Below are positions 17,267 through 26,800 of a DNA stretch of 64,000 bases, piece after piece. This DNA is from Micromonospora sp. H61 (GTDB lineage: Bacteria; Actinomycetota; Actinomycetes; Mycobacteriales; Micromonosporaceae). The stretch lies in contig NZ_JAGPXY010000016.1 in the NCBI RefSeq assembly GCF_018070325.1, forward strand, positions 43,171-107,170, written 5' to 3'. The notes below the pieces were generated by a model that worked only from the letters and a program-made list of their open reading frames with translations, had not been told where the DNA came from and did no database searches. The stretch's first letter is position 1; each line of letters begins with the position of its first letter. The position numbers and the translations under genes are program-made.

Positions 17267-17818
17267 ATGCCCGCCGATCTGACCGAACGCCTGGCCGCCC
17301 TGTTCCACTGGATCGACCCCGGCCCGGACACCAGTCACCTGGTCAGCGACATCTCCGGCTGGTGGCGTGACCCGGCGGTGCTGGCCGAGCTGGGGCCGGC
17401 CCTGGTGGCGCCGTACCGGGCCGCCCGGCCCACCGTGGTGCTCGCGCCGGCCGTCACCGGGCTCCTCCTCGGGCCGTTGGCCGCCACCGCCCTCGGAGTC
17501 GGCTTCGTGGCCGCCCACAAGCCCGGTGACGGGCGACTTCCGGCCGGGCCACTCACCTGGGCACAGAGCCCACCGGACTACCGGGGCCGACGGGTAGACC
17601 TCGCCGTGCGCGACCGACACCTCGGCCCCGACGACCGGGTGCTGGTGGTCGACGACTGGGTGCGCACCGGCGCGCAGCTACGCGCGCTCTACGACATCTG
17701 CGCCGCGCGGGGCGCCGAGGTGCTGGGCACCGCTGTGGTGGCCGTGGACTGCCCGCCCGAGGTCGCGGCCGACCTACGGATCACCGGCCTGATCGACGCC
17801 GCGGATCTGCCCGCTTGA
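17267..17818 (+). CDS. Phosphoribosyltransferase family protein
   Basis: 183 residues from ATG 17267 ([15 protein letters not shown]). The type I phosphoribosyltransferase PRPP loop is present ([19 protein letters not shown], residues ~125-143), as is the earlier [20 protein letters not shown] segment. The layout resembles adenine-type phosphoribosyltransferases, but the hood region differs and the base substrate cannot be named. It stands alone, with a divergent RlpA-like gene upstream. Confidence 0.85.
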   Translation: MPADLTERLAALFHWIDPGPDTSHLVSDISGWWRDPAVLAELGPALVAPYRAARPTVVLAPAVTGLLLGPLAATALGVGFVAAHKPGDGRLPAGPLTWAQSPPDYRGRRVDLAVRDRHLGPDDRVLVVDDWVRTGAQLRALYDICAARGAEVLGTAVVAVDCPPEVAADLRITGLIDAADLPA

Positions 17819-17851
17819 CCTGAAGCGAGGTTCAACATCGACGATCGGCGG

Positions 17852-18898
17852 ATGAGCGACGGAGTTCTCGACGAGGCGTACGAGCGGCTGCACCACACCG
17901 GCCCCGAATATCAGGGCTGGCTGTCCAACCACGGGCCGATGGCCGTCGAGGCGTTGGTCCGACACGGGCACCCACACCGGGTGCACCGTTGGCTCGACGA
18001 CTACCTCGGCCGCCTCGACGAGTTGCCCCGAGGGCTGCACCCGATCGACGACTGGCGGTCAGCGCTGGGCGATCCGAAGCGCGCCGGTGACTGGCTGGCC
18101 TACTTCGACAGGCAACTGCGCGAACACCCGTGGCGTGCGGTGCTCGGCACCTGGTGGCCCCGGCTGCTGCCGGGCATCGCCGCCGGCGCCACGCACGGTG
18201 TGATCCGGGTCGGGCACGCCGTACGCGCGCTCGACCCGGACGACGCGAACCGACAGCGGCTCACCGAGTTGGGCCAGGCCCTCGGCTACTGGGCGGCCCG
18301 ATGGCAGCCGATCCCCGGCACCGACCGGCTGCTCACCGGCGAGACGGACCAGCCGGGCACTGACGACAACGACGTGGCGGCCGCGCTGGCCGGGCTGCCC
18401 CGGATCGACGACCAGACCGGCGGCGTCCGGGATCGGCTGGACCAGCTGCCGGGCGTACCCCGATGGGAGCCGGCACTCGCGACGCTGCGCCCCGTGCGGA
18501 GCCCGGCCGAGGCGGAGCGCGGGCTCACCACGCTGGTGCACCGGGCCGGCCTGGACTACCTGCGCTTCGGGCACGCGGCGCCGGTCATGTTGGTGCACGC
18601 GGTCACCGCGCCGACCGCAGTGCTGCGTACCCTGCCGGCACTCGACAGGGGTCTGTGGGCGCCGAGCTTCGCCGCGGCCTGGGCCGCGACGGCGGCCATG
18701 ACCTCCGTGTACGCCCCGGCCAACGGCATCGCGGCACCGACAGTGACCCCCGCGACGCCGGCGGAGGTCTTCGCCCGCGCGGCCCGCCACGGCGACGAGC
18801 ACGTCGTCAAGCTCGCCGACGCGATCCTCGACGCGTACGCGACCAGTGCTGACGAGCGGCTCCTCACCGCACCCGGCTACGCCGGCCAACTGATCTGA
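17852..18898 (+). CDS. Questin-oxidase-like family protein (DUF4243)
   Basis: 348 residues from ATG 17852. Features of the questin oxidase-like family are the N-terminal YQGWLSNHGPMAVEAL, LPGIAAGATHGVIRVGHAVRAL and C-terminal FARAARHGDEHVVKLADAILD. Fungal relatives catalyse Baeyer-Villiger-type cleavage of questin; bacterial members are uncharacterised. It is mostly helical and has no obvious FAD Rossmann motif. The gene is 33 bases after the phosphoribosyltransferase and could be cotranscribed with it. Confidence 0.82.
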   Translation: MSDGVLDEAYERLHHTGPEYQGWLSNHGPMAVEALVRHGHPHRVHRWLDDYLGRLDELPRGLHPIDDWRSALGDPKRAGDWLAYFDRQLREHPWRAVLGTWWPRLLPGIAAGATHGVIRVGHAVRALDPDDANRQRLTELGQALGYWAARWQPIPGTDRLLTGETDQPGTDDNDVAAALAGLPRIDDQTGGVRDRLDQLPGVPRWEPALATLRPVRSPAEAERGLTTLVHRAGLDYLRFGHAAPVMLVHAVTAPTAVLRTLPALDRGLWAPSFAAAWAATAAMTSVYAPANGIAAPTVTPATPAEVFARAARHGDEHVVKLADAILDAYATSADERLLTAPGYAGQLI

Positions 18899-18955
18899 GC
18901 GGGGCGACGGGTATTGCGGCGGCGACCCGGCCCGCGCTGGCCTAGCCTCGGCAGG

Positions 18956-19387
18956 ATGTGGCCTCGGATCGGTGAACTGCGCGCCCTCGCCCTCGGCACC
19001 CCCGGCGAGTTGCGGTCAACCCTCAACACCCTGGTGCTGGCCGGTGTGAAGACCGCGACGGCCGGCCGGCTCGCCGAGTACGCGGAAGAAGGCGAGGAGT
19101 TGGAGCACGTCGGCGAACGCCTGGCCCTTGTCGACGACGACAACGCACTGGCCGGCGTCGTGGAGATCACCGGAGTCGAGGTGGTCCGCTTCGCCGACGT
19201 GCCCTGGGACTTCGCCCACGCCGAGGGCGAGGGCGACCGCTCGATCGAGGAGTGGCGGGCCGGGCACTCGACCTACTGGGCGCGGCTCGGCACCCCGGTC
19301 GACGGCGACACCCCGATCGTCTGCCTGCGTTTCCGCCTGGTTTCCGGCGGCGAGGGCGGTGTGACCAGCGGCGACCTCGGCACCTGA
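18956..19387 (+). CDS. ASCH domain-containing protein
   Basis: 143 residues from ATG 18956. The ASCH beta-barrel signature is visible: KTATAGRLAEY, GERLALVDDDNALAGVVEITGVEVVRFADVPWDFAHAEGEGDRS, EWRAGHSTYW. ASCH domains are RNA-binding folds; some members hydrolyse N4-acylcytidines. A TAGCCT box 8-13 nt before the ATG hints at a leaderless or near-leaderless transcript. Convergent with the LLM oxidoreductase downstream. Confidence 0.85.
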   Translation: MWPRIGELRALALGTPGELRSTLNTLVLAGVKTATAGRLAEYAEEGEELEHVGERLALVDDDNALAGVVEITGVEVVRFADVPWDFAHAEGEGDRSIEEWRAGHSTYWARLGTPVDGDTPIVCLRFRLVSGGEGGVTSGDLGT

Positions 19388-19421
19388 CCGGCCGTCTCAG
19401 CCAGGGCTTGGTGTGGCGGCC

Positions 19422-20303
19422 TCAGCCCCGTAGTTGTGGCAGCAACCGGGTCGCCACGTCCACCAGGATGGCCTCGTCACCGGCGTACCAACTGCTGGCG
19501 CGCGGCCAGTGCGTCACCACGTCGGTGAAGCCCAACTCGGCGGCCCGGCCGACCTGATCGGCGAAGAACTGTGCGCTGCTGAGCGAGAAGACCGGCGCCG
19601 CGTCCAGCGAGAGGTAGCGGTCCAGGCTGGCCGGGTCGCGGCCGGCCTCGTCCAGGGTCCGGTCCATCCGCGCGGACAGCGCCGACACACTGGCCCACCA
19701 ACCCGCCAGGTCGTTGTCGTCACCGGTGCCGGTGGTCACCCACCCCTGCCCGAAGCGGGCCACCAACCGCATCGACCGTGGCCCGTTGGCGGCCACCACG
19801 AACGGCACCCGGGGCTGCTGCACGCAGCCGGGGTTGTTGCGGGCATCCACCGCGGCGAACCAGTCGCCACGCCAGGTGGTGCCGTCCTCCCGCAGGATCA
19901 GGTCCAACAACTCGGTGAACTCGGCGAACCGGTCGACCCGCTGACGCGGCGGCAGCGTCTCACCACCCAGCACCGCCGAGTCGAAGCCGATGCCGCCCGC
20001 GCCCAGGCCGAGCAGCAGGCGGCCGGCGGAGACGTCGTCCACAGTGGTGATCTGCCTGGCGAACGCGGCCGGGTGCCGGAAGTTCGGCGACGCCACGAGG
20101 GTGCCCAGTCGAATCCGCGAGGTCACCGTGGCCGCCGCGGTCAGCGTGGCCATCGAGTCGAACCACGGGCCGTCGACCAGGTCACGCCAACCCAGGTGGT
20201 CGTACGTCCAGGCGTGGTCGAAGCCCCACTCGTCGACCTGCCGCCAGCGACGCTGCGACTCCGCCCACCGCTGGTCCGGCAGGATCACGATGCCAATCCG
20301 CAT
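19422..20303 (-). CDS. LLM-class (probably F420-dependent) flavin oxidoreductase
   Basis: 293 residues from ATG 20303 (MRIGIVILPDQRW); a GTG three codons upstream is also possible. The luciferase-like TIM barrel is indicated by WTYDHLGWRDL, IRLGTLVASPNFRHPAAFARQITTVDDVSAGRLLLGLGAGG and VPFVVAANGPRSMRLVARFGQGW. Actinobacterial members of this class usually use cofactor F420; the substrate is unknown. Convergent with the ASCH gene; no terminator is evident in the 34-base gap. Confidence 0.9.
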   Translation of the reverse strand: MRIGIVILPDQRWAESQRRWRQVDEWGFDHAWTYDHLGWRDLVDGPWFDSMATLTAAATVTSRIRLGTLVASPNFRHPAAFARQITTVDDVSAGRLLLGLGAGGIGFDSAVLGGETLPPRQRVDRFAEFTELLDLILREDGTTWRGDWFAAVDARNNPGCVQQPRVPFVVAANGPRSMRLVARFGQGWVTTGTGDDNDLAGWWASVSALSARMDRTLDEAGRDPASLDRYLSLDAAPVFSLSSAQFFADQVGRAAELGFTDVVTHWPRASSWYAGDEAILVDVATRLLPQLRG

Positions 20304-20436
20304 GATCGCCACCCTAGTCGGGCCGGTCCTCCGCCCCCAGCATCACGCTGAGCAGAGGACCGGGCCAGCGTTCGGAGCACCATCGCCGTCCGGCAGTCCT
20401 GGAGCTACCGCTGCGGCCAGCCCGTACCCTCCGGGG

Positions 20437-20862
20437 GTGCCCGCCGAAGCAACCGCCCCCCGCGTAGCCCCGGATCGGACCCGCCGGCTCCGCCTGATCC
20501 GCACGGTGGCGTTACTGGTCGGGGTGGTGGTTCCGTCGCTCATCCTCCGCGAGCTGATCGAGTCTCGGTTCGGCCGCGGGCCGGTGGCCGACCTCAGCGC
20601 GGTCGCGGTGCCGATGGCGGCAACCGCGTGGCTCGCGCCGTACGCCTCCTATCGGCGACGCGACGCGCTGCTCTGGCTGGTCGGCCCGGGCCTCTACTTC
20701 TTCGCGGTGATCGCCTGGCGGGTGGCCCTCGCGCCCTACCGGGACTGGAGCCCTCGCCCGGAGGAGAGGGCCCGGATGCGCTGGTCACGCGACCCGGAAC
20801 ACGCCGGGACCTGGCTCCTGACCGAGCCCGCAGGTGACACGGGTCACACTTCATCCCGGTAG
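20437..20862 (+). CDS. Hypothetical small membrane protein
   Basis: 141 residues from a GTG at 20437 after CCGGGG. Three hydrophobic segments are predicted (VALLVGVVVPSLILREL, VAVPMAATAWLAPY, LLWLVGPGLYFFAVIAWRVAL) with a basic N-terminus and a hydrophilic C-terminal tail (RWSRDPEHAGTWLLTEPAG). No family recognised. Followed by a dihydrofolate-reductase-like gene after 92 bases. Confidence 0.7.
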   Translation: MPAEATAPRVAPDRTRRLRLIRTVALLVGVVVPSLILRELIESRFGRGPVADLSAVAVPMAATAWLAPYASYRRRDALLWLVGPGLYFFAVIAWRVALAPYRDWSPRPEERARMRWSRDPEHAGTWLLTEPAGDTGHTSSR

Positions 20863-20954
20863 GGCCATCGTGTTCGGCTCCGACCCCTCCGGGAGCGGCA
20901 CCCACCGGGAGGGGGCCGAGCTGACGCCGACCCGTAAACCTGAGAGGAGATGCC

Positions 20955-21599
20955 ATGCCACAACTACTGCGGGTGCAGTGCTTCAACGTCTCGCGCGACG
21001 GGTTCGGGACCGGAGAGGGGCAGAGCCTGGAACGACCCTTCGGTCACGCGGACCCCACCCCAATGTTCTCCTGGCGTGCCGCCACCGCCAGCTTCGTCTA
21101 TCGCACCGAGCCGGGCGGCACCCGTGGCCTGGACGACTACCTGACCCGCGACGCCGAGTGCAACATCGGCGCGGAGATCATGGGTCGCAACAAGTTCGGC
21201 CCCCAGCGTGGCCCCTGGAAGGACCACGAGTGGCAGGGCTGGTGGGGGGACAACCCGCCATTCCACACGCCGGTCTTCGTGCTCACCCACCACGTGCGCC
21301 CGTCGTTCAGCCTGTCCGACACGACGTTCCACTTCCGCGACGTCAGCCCGGCCGAGGCACTGGCCGAGGCGAAGCAGGCAGCCGCCGGTCGGGACGTACG
21401 CCTCGGTGGTGGGGTGGCGATCATCCGCGAGTTCCTCGAGGCCGACCTGGTCGACACGATGCACATCGCCGTCGCGCCCGTCGACCTTCACCGGGGCGAG
21501 CGGCTGTGGGACAGCCCCGACGAGCTGCTCGACCGCTTCCACCTCGAGTCGGTGCCCAGCCCCAGCGGAATCACCCATCTCCTGTTCTGGAGGCGATGA
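20955..21599 (+). CDS. RibD C-terminal/dihydrofolate reductase-family protein
   Basis: 214 residues from ATG 20955 with a strong GAGAGGAGA site. Family motifs are NIGAEIMGRNKFGP, the phosphate-binding DVRLGGGVAIIREFLEADLVDTMHIAVAPV, and WWGDNPPFHTPVFVLTHH. These proteins are NADPH-binding reductase folds; despite the name few reduce dihydrofolate. Substrate unknown. It ends 25 bases from the convergent VOC gene. Confidence 0.88.
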   Translation: MPQLLRVQCFNVSRDGFGTGEGQSLERPFGHADPTPMFSWRAATASFVYRTEPGGTRGLDDYLTRDAECNIGAEIMGRNKFGPQRGPWKDHEWQGWWGDNPPFHTPVFVLTHHVRPSFSLSDTTFHFRDVSPAEALAEAKQAAAGRDVRLGGGVAIIREFLEADLVDTMHIAVAPVDLHRGERLWDSPDELLDRFHLESVPSPSGITHLLFWRR

Positions 21600-21624
21600 C
21601 CGACCTCCTTCCCGGCACGGTCGC

Positions 21625-21990
21625 CTAGAGCCGGGCCAGCACCAGCAACCGGTTGCCGTCGGGGTCGGTGACCCGCGCGGACCGCTCACCCCAGGGCTGG
21701 TCGACCGGCTCCTCGATGACTGTCGCCCCGCCCGTACGCAACGCGCCCACTGCTGCGTCGCAGTCGTCGGCATAGACGCACAACTCCCAGCGGTGCGAGT
21801 CGGCCGGCCCGCCAGCCTCCGGGTTGGCGGCCAGGCCGAGCTCGCTGCTGCCCAGCCGCAGAGCGACGAACTCCGGGGCGCCCTCGTCCGGGAACCGGTA
21901 GGTCAGCTCGAAGCCGACCACGTCCCGGTAGAACGCGATCAGTCGTGGCAGGTCAGGTGTCGTCACGATCGGAAAGGCTTCGGTGAACAC
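21625..21990 (-). CDS. VOC/glyoxalase-bleomycin resistance-like protein
   Basis: 121 residues from a GTG (MFTEAFPIVTTPDLPRLIAFYRDVVGFELTYRF). It is a single vicinal-oxygen-chelate domain, with the typical betaalphabetabetabeta halves ending EEPVDQPWGERSARVTDPDGN. Members are metal-dependent enzymes or drug-binding proteins; the specific role cannot be assigned. Its position beside an ABC drug exporter may or may not be meaningful. Confidence 0.85.
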   Translation of the reverse strand: MFTEAFPIVTTPDLPRLIAFYRDVVGFELTYRFPDEGAPEFVALRLGSSELGLAANPEAGGPADSHRWELCVYADDCDAAVGALRTGGATVIEEPVDQPWGERSARVTDPDGNRLLVLARL

Positions 21991-22077
21991 GGACCACCTC
22001 CACGCCGGACCCTAGCCGGTGCCGAGGCCCGGCAGGAACTACCACTGTCGTTGCCGTTAATCGATGCGTTCAGACCC

Positions 22078-22118
22078 GTGTCAGTGGCCGTGTCAGGGCC
22101 ATGTCAGGGGGGTGACAG
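22078..22118 (+). promoter_or_regulatory. SARP-type direct-repeat operator before the ABC exporter
   Basis: Four copies of a heptamer, GTGTCAG (22078), GTGTCAG (22090), ATGTCAG (22101) and GTGACAG (22112), are spaced 12, 11 and 11 bp. Repeats with about one helical turn, ending 10 bp before a -10-like GATGGT (22129-22134), are the layout bound by SARP activators. The ATG lies 7 nt after that box, so the mRNA is probably leaderless. Confidence 0.6.
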
Positions 22119-22140
22119 CCCAGCCGCCGATGGTAGTTGC

Positions 22141-23085
22141 ATGACGAGTTCAGCGATTGCAGTCTCCGGGCTGCGAAAGGCCTACAAGGACAAGGTCGTG
22201 CTCGATGGCATCGATCTGGATGTCCGTGCGGGCACGATCTTCTCCCTGCTCGGTCCGAACGGGGCGGGTAAGACGACGACGGTGAACGTGCTGACCACGT
22301 TGGTGAAGGCCGACGGTGGGACCGTACGCATCGCGGGGCACGACGCCGCCACCCAGGCCAAGGCGGTGCGCGCCGCAATCGGTGTCACCGGTCAGTTCGC
22401 GGCGGTGGACGAGCTACTGACCGGCCAAGAGAACCTGCAGCTGATGGTGGATCTCAGTCAGGTTCCCGGCAAGGACGGCAGGCGGGTCGTCACGGAGCTG
22501 CTGGAGCGGTTCGATCTGGTGGAGTCAGCACAGAAGCCGGTGTCGACTTATTCCGGCGGTATGCGCCGCAAGCTGGATCTGGCGATGACGCTCGTCGGCG
22601 ACCCGCGAATCATCTTCCTCGACGAGCCGACCACGGGCCTGGATCCACGTAGCCGTCGCACGATGTGGTCGATCATCCGTGACCTGGTGGCCGACGGCGT
22701 GACGATCTTCCTCACCACTCAGTATCTCGAGGAAGCCGATCAGCTCGCCGACCGGATCGCCGTACTCGACCAGGGGCGCCTGGTCGCCCAGGGCACGCCC
22801 GACGAGCTCAAACGCCAGATCCCGGGCACTCACGTCCGGCTCCGGTTCGCCACCGTCGCCGAACTCGACGCGGCCGCCCGGGTGCTCACCGACTCCACGC
22901 GGGACGACGACGCACTGGCCCTGCGGGTTCCCAGCGATGGCGGCACGGCCTCGCTGCGGGCCCTGCTGGACCGGCTCGACGAGTACGCGATCAGCGCCGA
23001 AGGGTTCTCCGTGCAGACGCCGGACCTCGACGACGTTTTCCTCGCCCTGACGGGCAGCCGCACCCAGGAGGTCTCCGCGAAATGA
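22141..23085 (+). CDS. DrrA-type ABC transporter ATP-binding protein
   Basis: 314 residues. Walker A (GPNGAGKTT), Q-loop, signature (YSGGMRRKLDLAM), Walker B (IIFLDEPTTGLD) and the DrrA-type C-terminal domain ending in a DDVFLALTG motif are all present. It forms an exporter with the permease encoded next (4-nt ATGA overlap). The family typically exports antibiotics or lipids and often gives self-resistance. No Shine-Dalgarno precedes the ATG, in keeping with a leaderless start. SARP-like repeats lie immediately upstream. Confidence 0.93.
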   Translation: MTSSAIAVSGLRKAYKDKVVLDGIDLDVRAGTIFSLLGPNGAGKTTTVNVLTTLVKADGGTVRIAGHDAATQAKAVRAAIGVTGQFAAVDELLTGQENLQLMVDLSQVPGKDGRRVVTELLERFDLVESAQKPVSTYSGGMRRKLDLAMTLVGDPRIIFLDEPTTGLDPRSRRTMWSIIRDLVADGVTIFLTTQYLEEADQLADRIAVLDQGRLVAQGTPDELKRQIPGTHVRLRFATVAELDAAARVLTDSTRDDDALALRVPSDGGTASLRALLDRLDEYAISAEGFSVQTPDLDDVFLALTGSRTQEVSAK

Positions 23086-23831
23086 GCACCAAGTCCCACT
23101 CGATCGTCATGCTGCGTCGCAACTTCAAGCACATCGCCCGAAACCCGACCTCGGTGTTCAACGCGGTCCTGATGCCCATCGTGATCATGTTGATGTTCGT
23201 CTACATGTTCGGTGACGCCTTCAACGTCGGGGTCGACTACATCGACTACGCGACTCCCGGACTGATGCTGTTGGCGGTCTGTTACGGGCTGGGGGCCACC
23301 GCGACCGCGGTGAACTCCGACATGACGAAGGGCATCATCAACCGGTTCAAAGTCATGCACGTCTCCCGCGGTGCGGTGCTGACCGGTCACGTCGTCGCCA
23401 GCGTGCTGACCAACCTGGTCGCCATCGCGGCCCTTGTCGGGGTGGCCTTCCTGCTCGGATTCAGCCCGTCGGCGAGCCTCCTCGGCTGGCTCGGCGCGCT
23501 CGGCATCATCGTGCTGCTCGGCTTCGCCGCCGGCTGGCTCACGGTCGCCCTGGGTCTTTCGGCGAAGTCTCCGGAAACGGCGGGTCTGGCCTCCGTACCG
23601 CTGGTCATGCTGCCGTTCTTCAGCAGCGCGATCGTGCCGGCGGACAAGATGGGGCCCGGGCTGCGTGAGTTCGCGGAATACCAGCCCTTCACGCCGATCA
23701 TCGAAACTCTGCGCGGGTTCCTCAACGGGACACCGTCCAGCGGTAACGTGATCCCCGCCCTCGCCTGGTGCGTCGGCATTGCTCTCGTCGGCTACCTGTG
23801 GGCGCGTTCCACGTTCACGAAGCGAGCGTGA
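23082..23831 (+). CDS. DrrB-type ABC-2 permease
   Basis: 249 residues with six predicted transmembrane helices (first near residues 24-44, NAVLMPIVIMLMFVYMFG) and the ABC-2 signature region EYQPFTPIIETLRGFLNG. It partners with the upstream ATPase; the start overlaps its stop by 4 nt. The last 17 bases overlap the 3' end of the convergent SARP-type regulator gene, so the two transcripts must collide unless regulated. Confidence 0.92.
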   Translation: MSTKSHSIVMLRRNFKHIARNPTSVFNAVLMPIVIMLMFVYMFGDAFNVGVDYIDYATPGLMLLAVCYGLGATATAVNSDMTKGIINRFKVMHVSRGAVLTGHVVASVLTNLVAIAALVGVAFLLGFSPSASLLGWLGALGIIVLLGFAAGWLTVALGLSAKSPETAGLASVPLVMLPFFSSAIVPADKMGPGLREFAEYQPFTPIIETLRGFLNGTPSSGNVIPALAWCVGIALVGYLWARSTFTKRA

Positions 23832-26800
23832 CAGCGACCAACCGGTTCCAGTCCGTCCGACTGCCTTCTCGCGCCGCCTCTGCGAAGCTCACTTCGCCGA
23901 GGCGGCGCCGTACTTCCTGCTCGATCCGGGCCACATCCGGCTGGGAATGATCCTGCCGTCCGCGCACACCGCTGCTGGCCGCGAGCAACCGGGCGGCGTG
24001 CTCGTACTGGTCAAGGCGCAGCGCCAGGTCCGCGACGCCGACGATAACCCGCGCTATCGAGGGTGCGTGCCCTGTCTCGGCGGCCGCCACGCAGGCCGAG
24101 GAGTGGTGTCTGCGCGCCTCACCGAGATCGTCCGCGACATAACCGAGCAGGTCGTGCGTCATCACGCGGATGTACGCCTGCTTCGCCTCATCGCGCAACA
24201 GGGTCGTCGCGACACCGACCTGCCGGCCCACCTCTTCGGCATCGCCACTCCAGCGAGCGAGTTCCGCCTGTGACAGAGCCAGCACGGCCAACGCACCCGG
24301 CCACGTGACCCGCTCCGCGCATCGCCGCGCCTCGGCCATGGCAGCCGCGCTGGACTTCTCATCGCCAAGCAACCAGTACAGCTGAGCCTGCCGGGACCGC
24401 ATCCGGATGATGTCCTCGACGGTGCCGACCTCGGTGACGACCGCGGTCGCCTCCTCGTAGAGCTCGCACGCACCGACGAACTCACCGCGTACGGCAATCA
24501 GCTCCGCCAGCTCGGTCAGGGCGAATGAGATCCCGAACCGTTCGCCGAGTGCCCGGAACTCGGCGAGCGCCGCCACGAGATACTCGTCCACCTCCGGACC
24601 GTCCTGGCCGAAAATGATCCGCATCTTGCCGAGTTGCAATCGGGCCAGTGCGCGTACCCAGGGATCCTCGTCGTTCAGCAGCGGTTCCCATGCGGGCAGG
24701 ATCGCGTCCGGCGCTCGCAACATCCGTTCCAGCGGGACGACGAGTGCCGTCCCCGGGTGGCCCCCGTTACTGCGCTGGCTGAACTCGTACGCCTTGTGGA
24801 TCCACTCCGCCGCCTGGTGCTCGTCGCCAGGCCCCGAGTTGATGAAGAGCACGACGAGCGCGTACACAGTGGCCCGGATTTCGTCGCTGACCTCACCAGG
24901 CGTCTCGGTGGCCGCCGTGATCAACTCCATGCCTTCGGTCCGGTGGCCACCGAGCCACCAGTACCAGCCGGCACCCGCGGCCAACCGCATGGCCGCGTGG
25001 GCTTCGCCGGCAGCGAGGGCACCGCGCATGGCGGCACCGATGTTGTCGTGCTCGACTTCGAGAGTGGTGAGCCATCTCACCTGGTCCGCGCGGCGAAGCT
25101 GCGGCTCTGCGGTCTCGGTCAGTTCGGTGAAGTACGCCAGATGCGCGTGGCGAGCCAGGTCCGATTCCCCCGCCTCGGCGAGGCGGTGCACGGCGTACTC
25201 CTTGATCGTGCCGAGCATCCGGTAGCGCGGGGCTTCGCCGCCCTCGGCGACCAACAGCGACTTCTCGGCCAGCGCGGTGACCAACTCGAGCACGTCATCC
25301 TGCTCGACCTCGTCGCCGGCGCAGACCCGTTCGGCCGCTTCCAGGCTCACCCCGCCCGAGAACACCGACAGCCGGCGCAGCACCGTCCGTTCGGCGTCGG
25401 TCAGCAGCTCCCAACTCCAGTCGACCACCGCGCGCAGCGTCCGGTGCCGGGGCAACGCAGTACGGCTGCCGCCGGTCAGCAGGCGGAACCGATCGTCGAG
25501 CCGCCTGGCAAGCTGGTCGATGGACATGGTGCGCAACCTGGCGGCGGCCAGTTCGATCGCCAGCGGCATCCCGTCCAGCGCCCGACAGATCCGCGCCATC
25601 GTCGACAGCGTGGAGGCGTCGACCGCCAGATCCCGCCGCACCGCGACCGCTCGGTCCCGTAGCAGTCGGACAGCCGGAGAGGTTTCGATCTCGCTGGCGT
25701 CGGCGTCGGCGTCCGGCAGGGCCAGTGGCGCGACCGGCCAGAGCGCCTCACCGGTGATGCCGAGCGGCTCCCTGCTCGTCGCGAGGATCCGCAGTCGCCG
25801 ACACTCCCCGAGCAGCCGGTCAGCGAGCACCGCCGCCGACTCGATCACGTGCTCGCAGTTGTCCAGGATCAGCAACGCCTCCCGCTCGCGGATCGCGGCG
25901 ACGAGCCGGTCGACCAACTCCATGCTCGGTGGCTCGCCGAGCAGAGCGTCCCGGAGTCCGAGCCCCGCAAGCGTCGCCTGCACCACGTCGCCGTCCGCGC
26001 CGATCGCAGCGAAATCGACCAGCCAGGCGCCGTCCGGCAGGTCGTCGAGCATCCTGCGCGCGGTTTCCGTGGCCAGCCGGGTCTTCCCGGAGCCACCCGG
26101 CCCGATCAGGGTCGTGAGCCGATGTTCGGCGACGAGCGCGCCGACCGCGGCAACGGCCTCGTCCTTGCCGATGAAGCTGCTCAACTCGGCACGAAGGTTC
26201 GTCTTCCGGCCCTCCGCGCGCCGCCGCACCTCGCCCCGCAGGAGCGCGACGTGCAACGCCGAGAGTTCCGGCGAGGGGTCGACGCCCAGCGCGTCGGCCA
26301 GGGCCTCACTCGTGCGCTGGTACACGAGCAGCGCCTCGTTGTCGCGGCCACTCGCGGCGAGGGCTTGCATCAACCCGAGAACCAGCCGTTCCCGCACCGG
26401 GTGCGCGGCCACCAGGTCGGTCAGCTCCGCGACCAGCTCCGGACCGTGGCCGAGACTGATCTCAACGTCGAAGCGATCCTCCAGGGCCGTCAGACGCAGC
26501 CTGTCGAGTCGGGTGACCGCCGCGTCGAGCGCCGTACTGTCGACCAGACCGACGTCCTGCATCGCCGCACCGCGCCACAGGTCGAGGGCCTCGCGCAACC
26601 GTCGTACCCGCTGCGGGCCCTCATCATCGCGAGCCAGGCCGACGAGGCGTTCGAACCGTACGGCATCGACGACGTCAGGTTCGACCATCAACCGGTAGCC
26701 GTCCGTCTGTCCCTCGATCGACCCCTCCGGCAGCGCCTTCCGAAGCCGGGAAACCAGGCGGTGCAGGGCGTTCACCGCGTCATTGGGCGGATGTTCGCCC

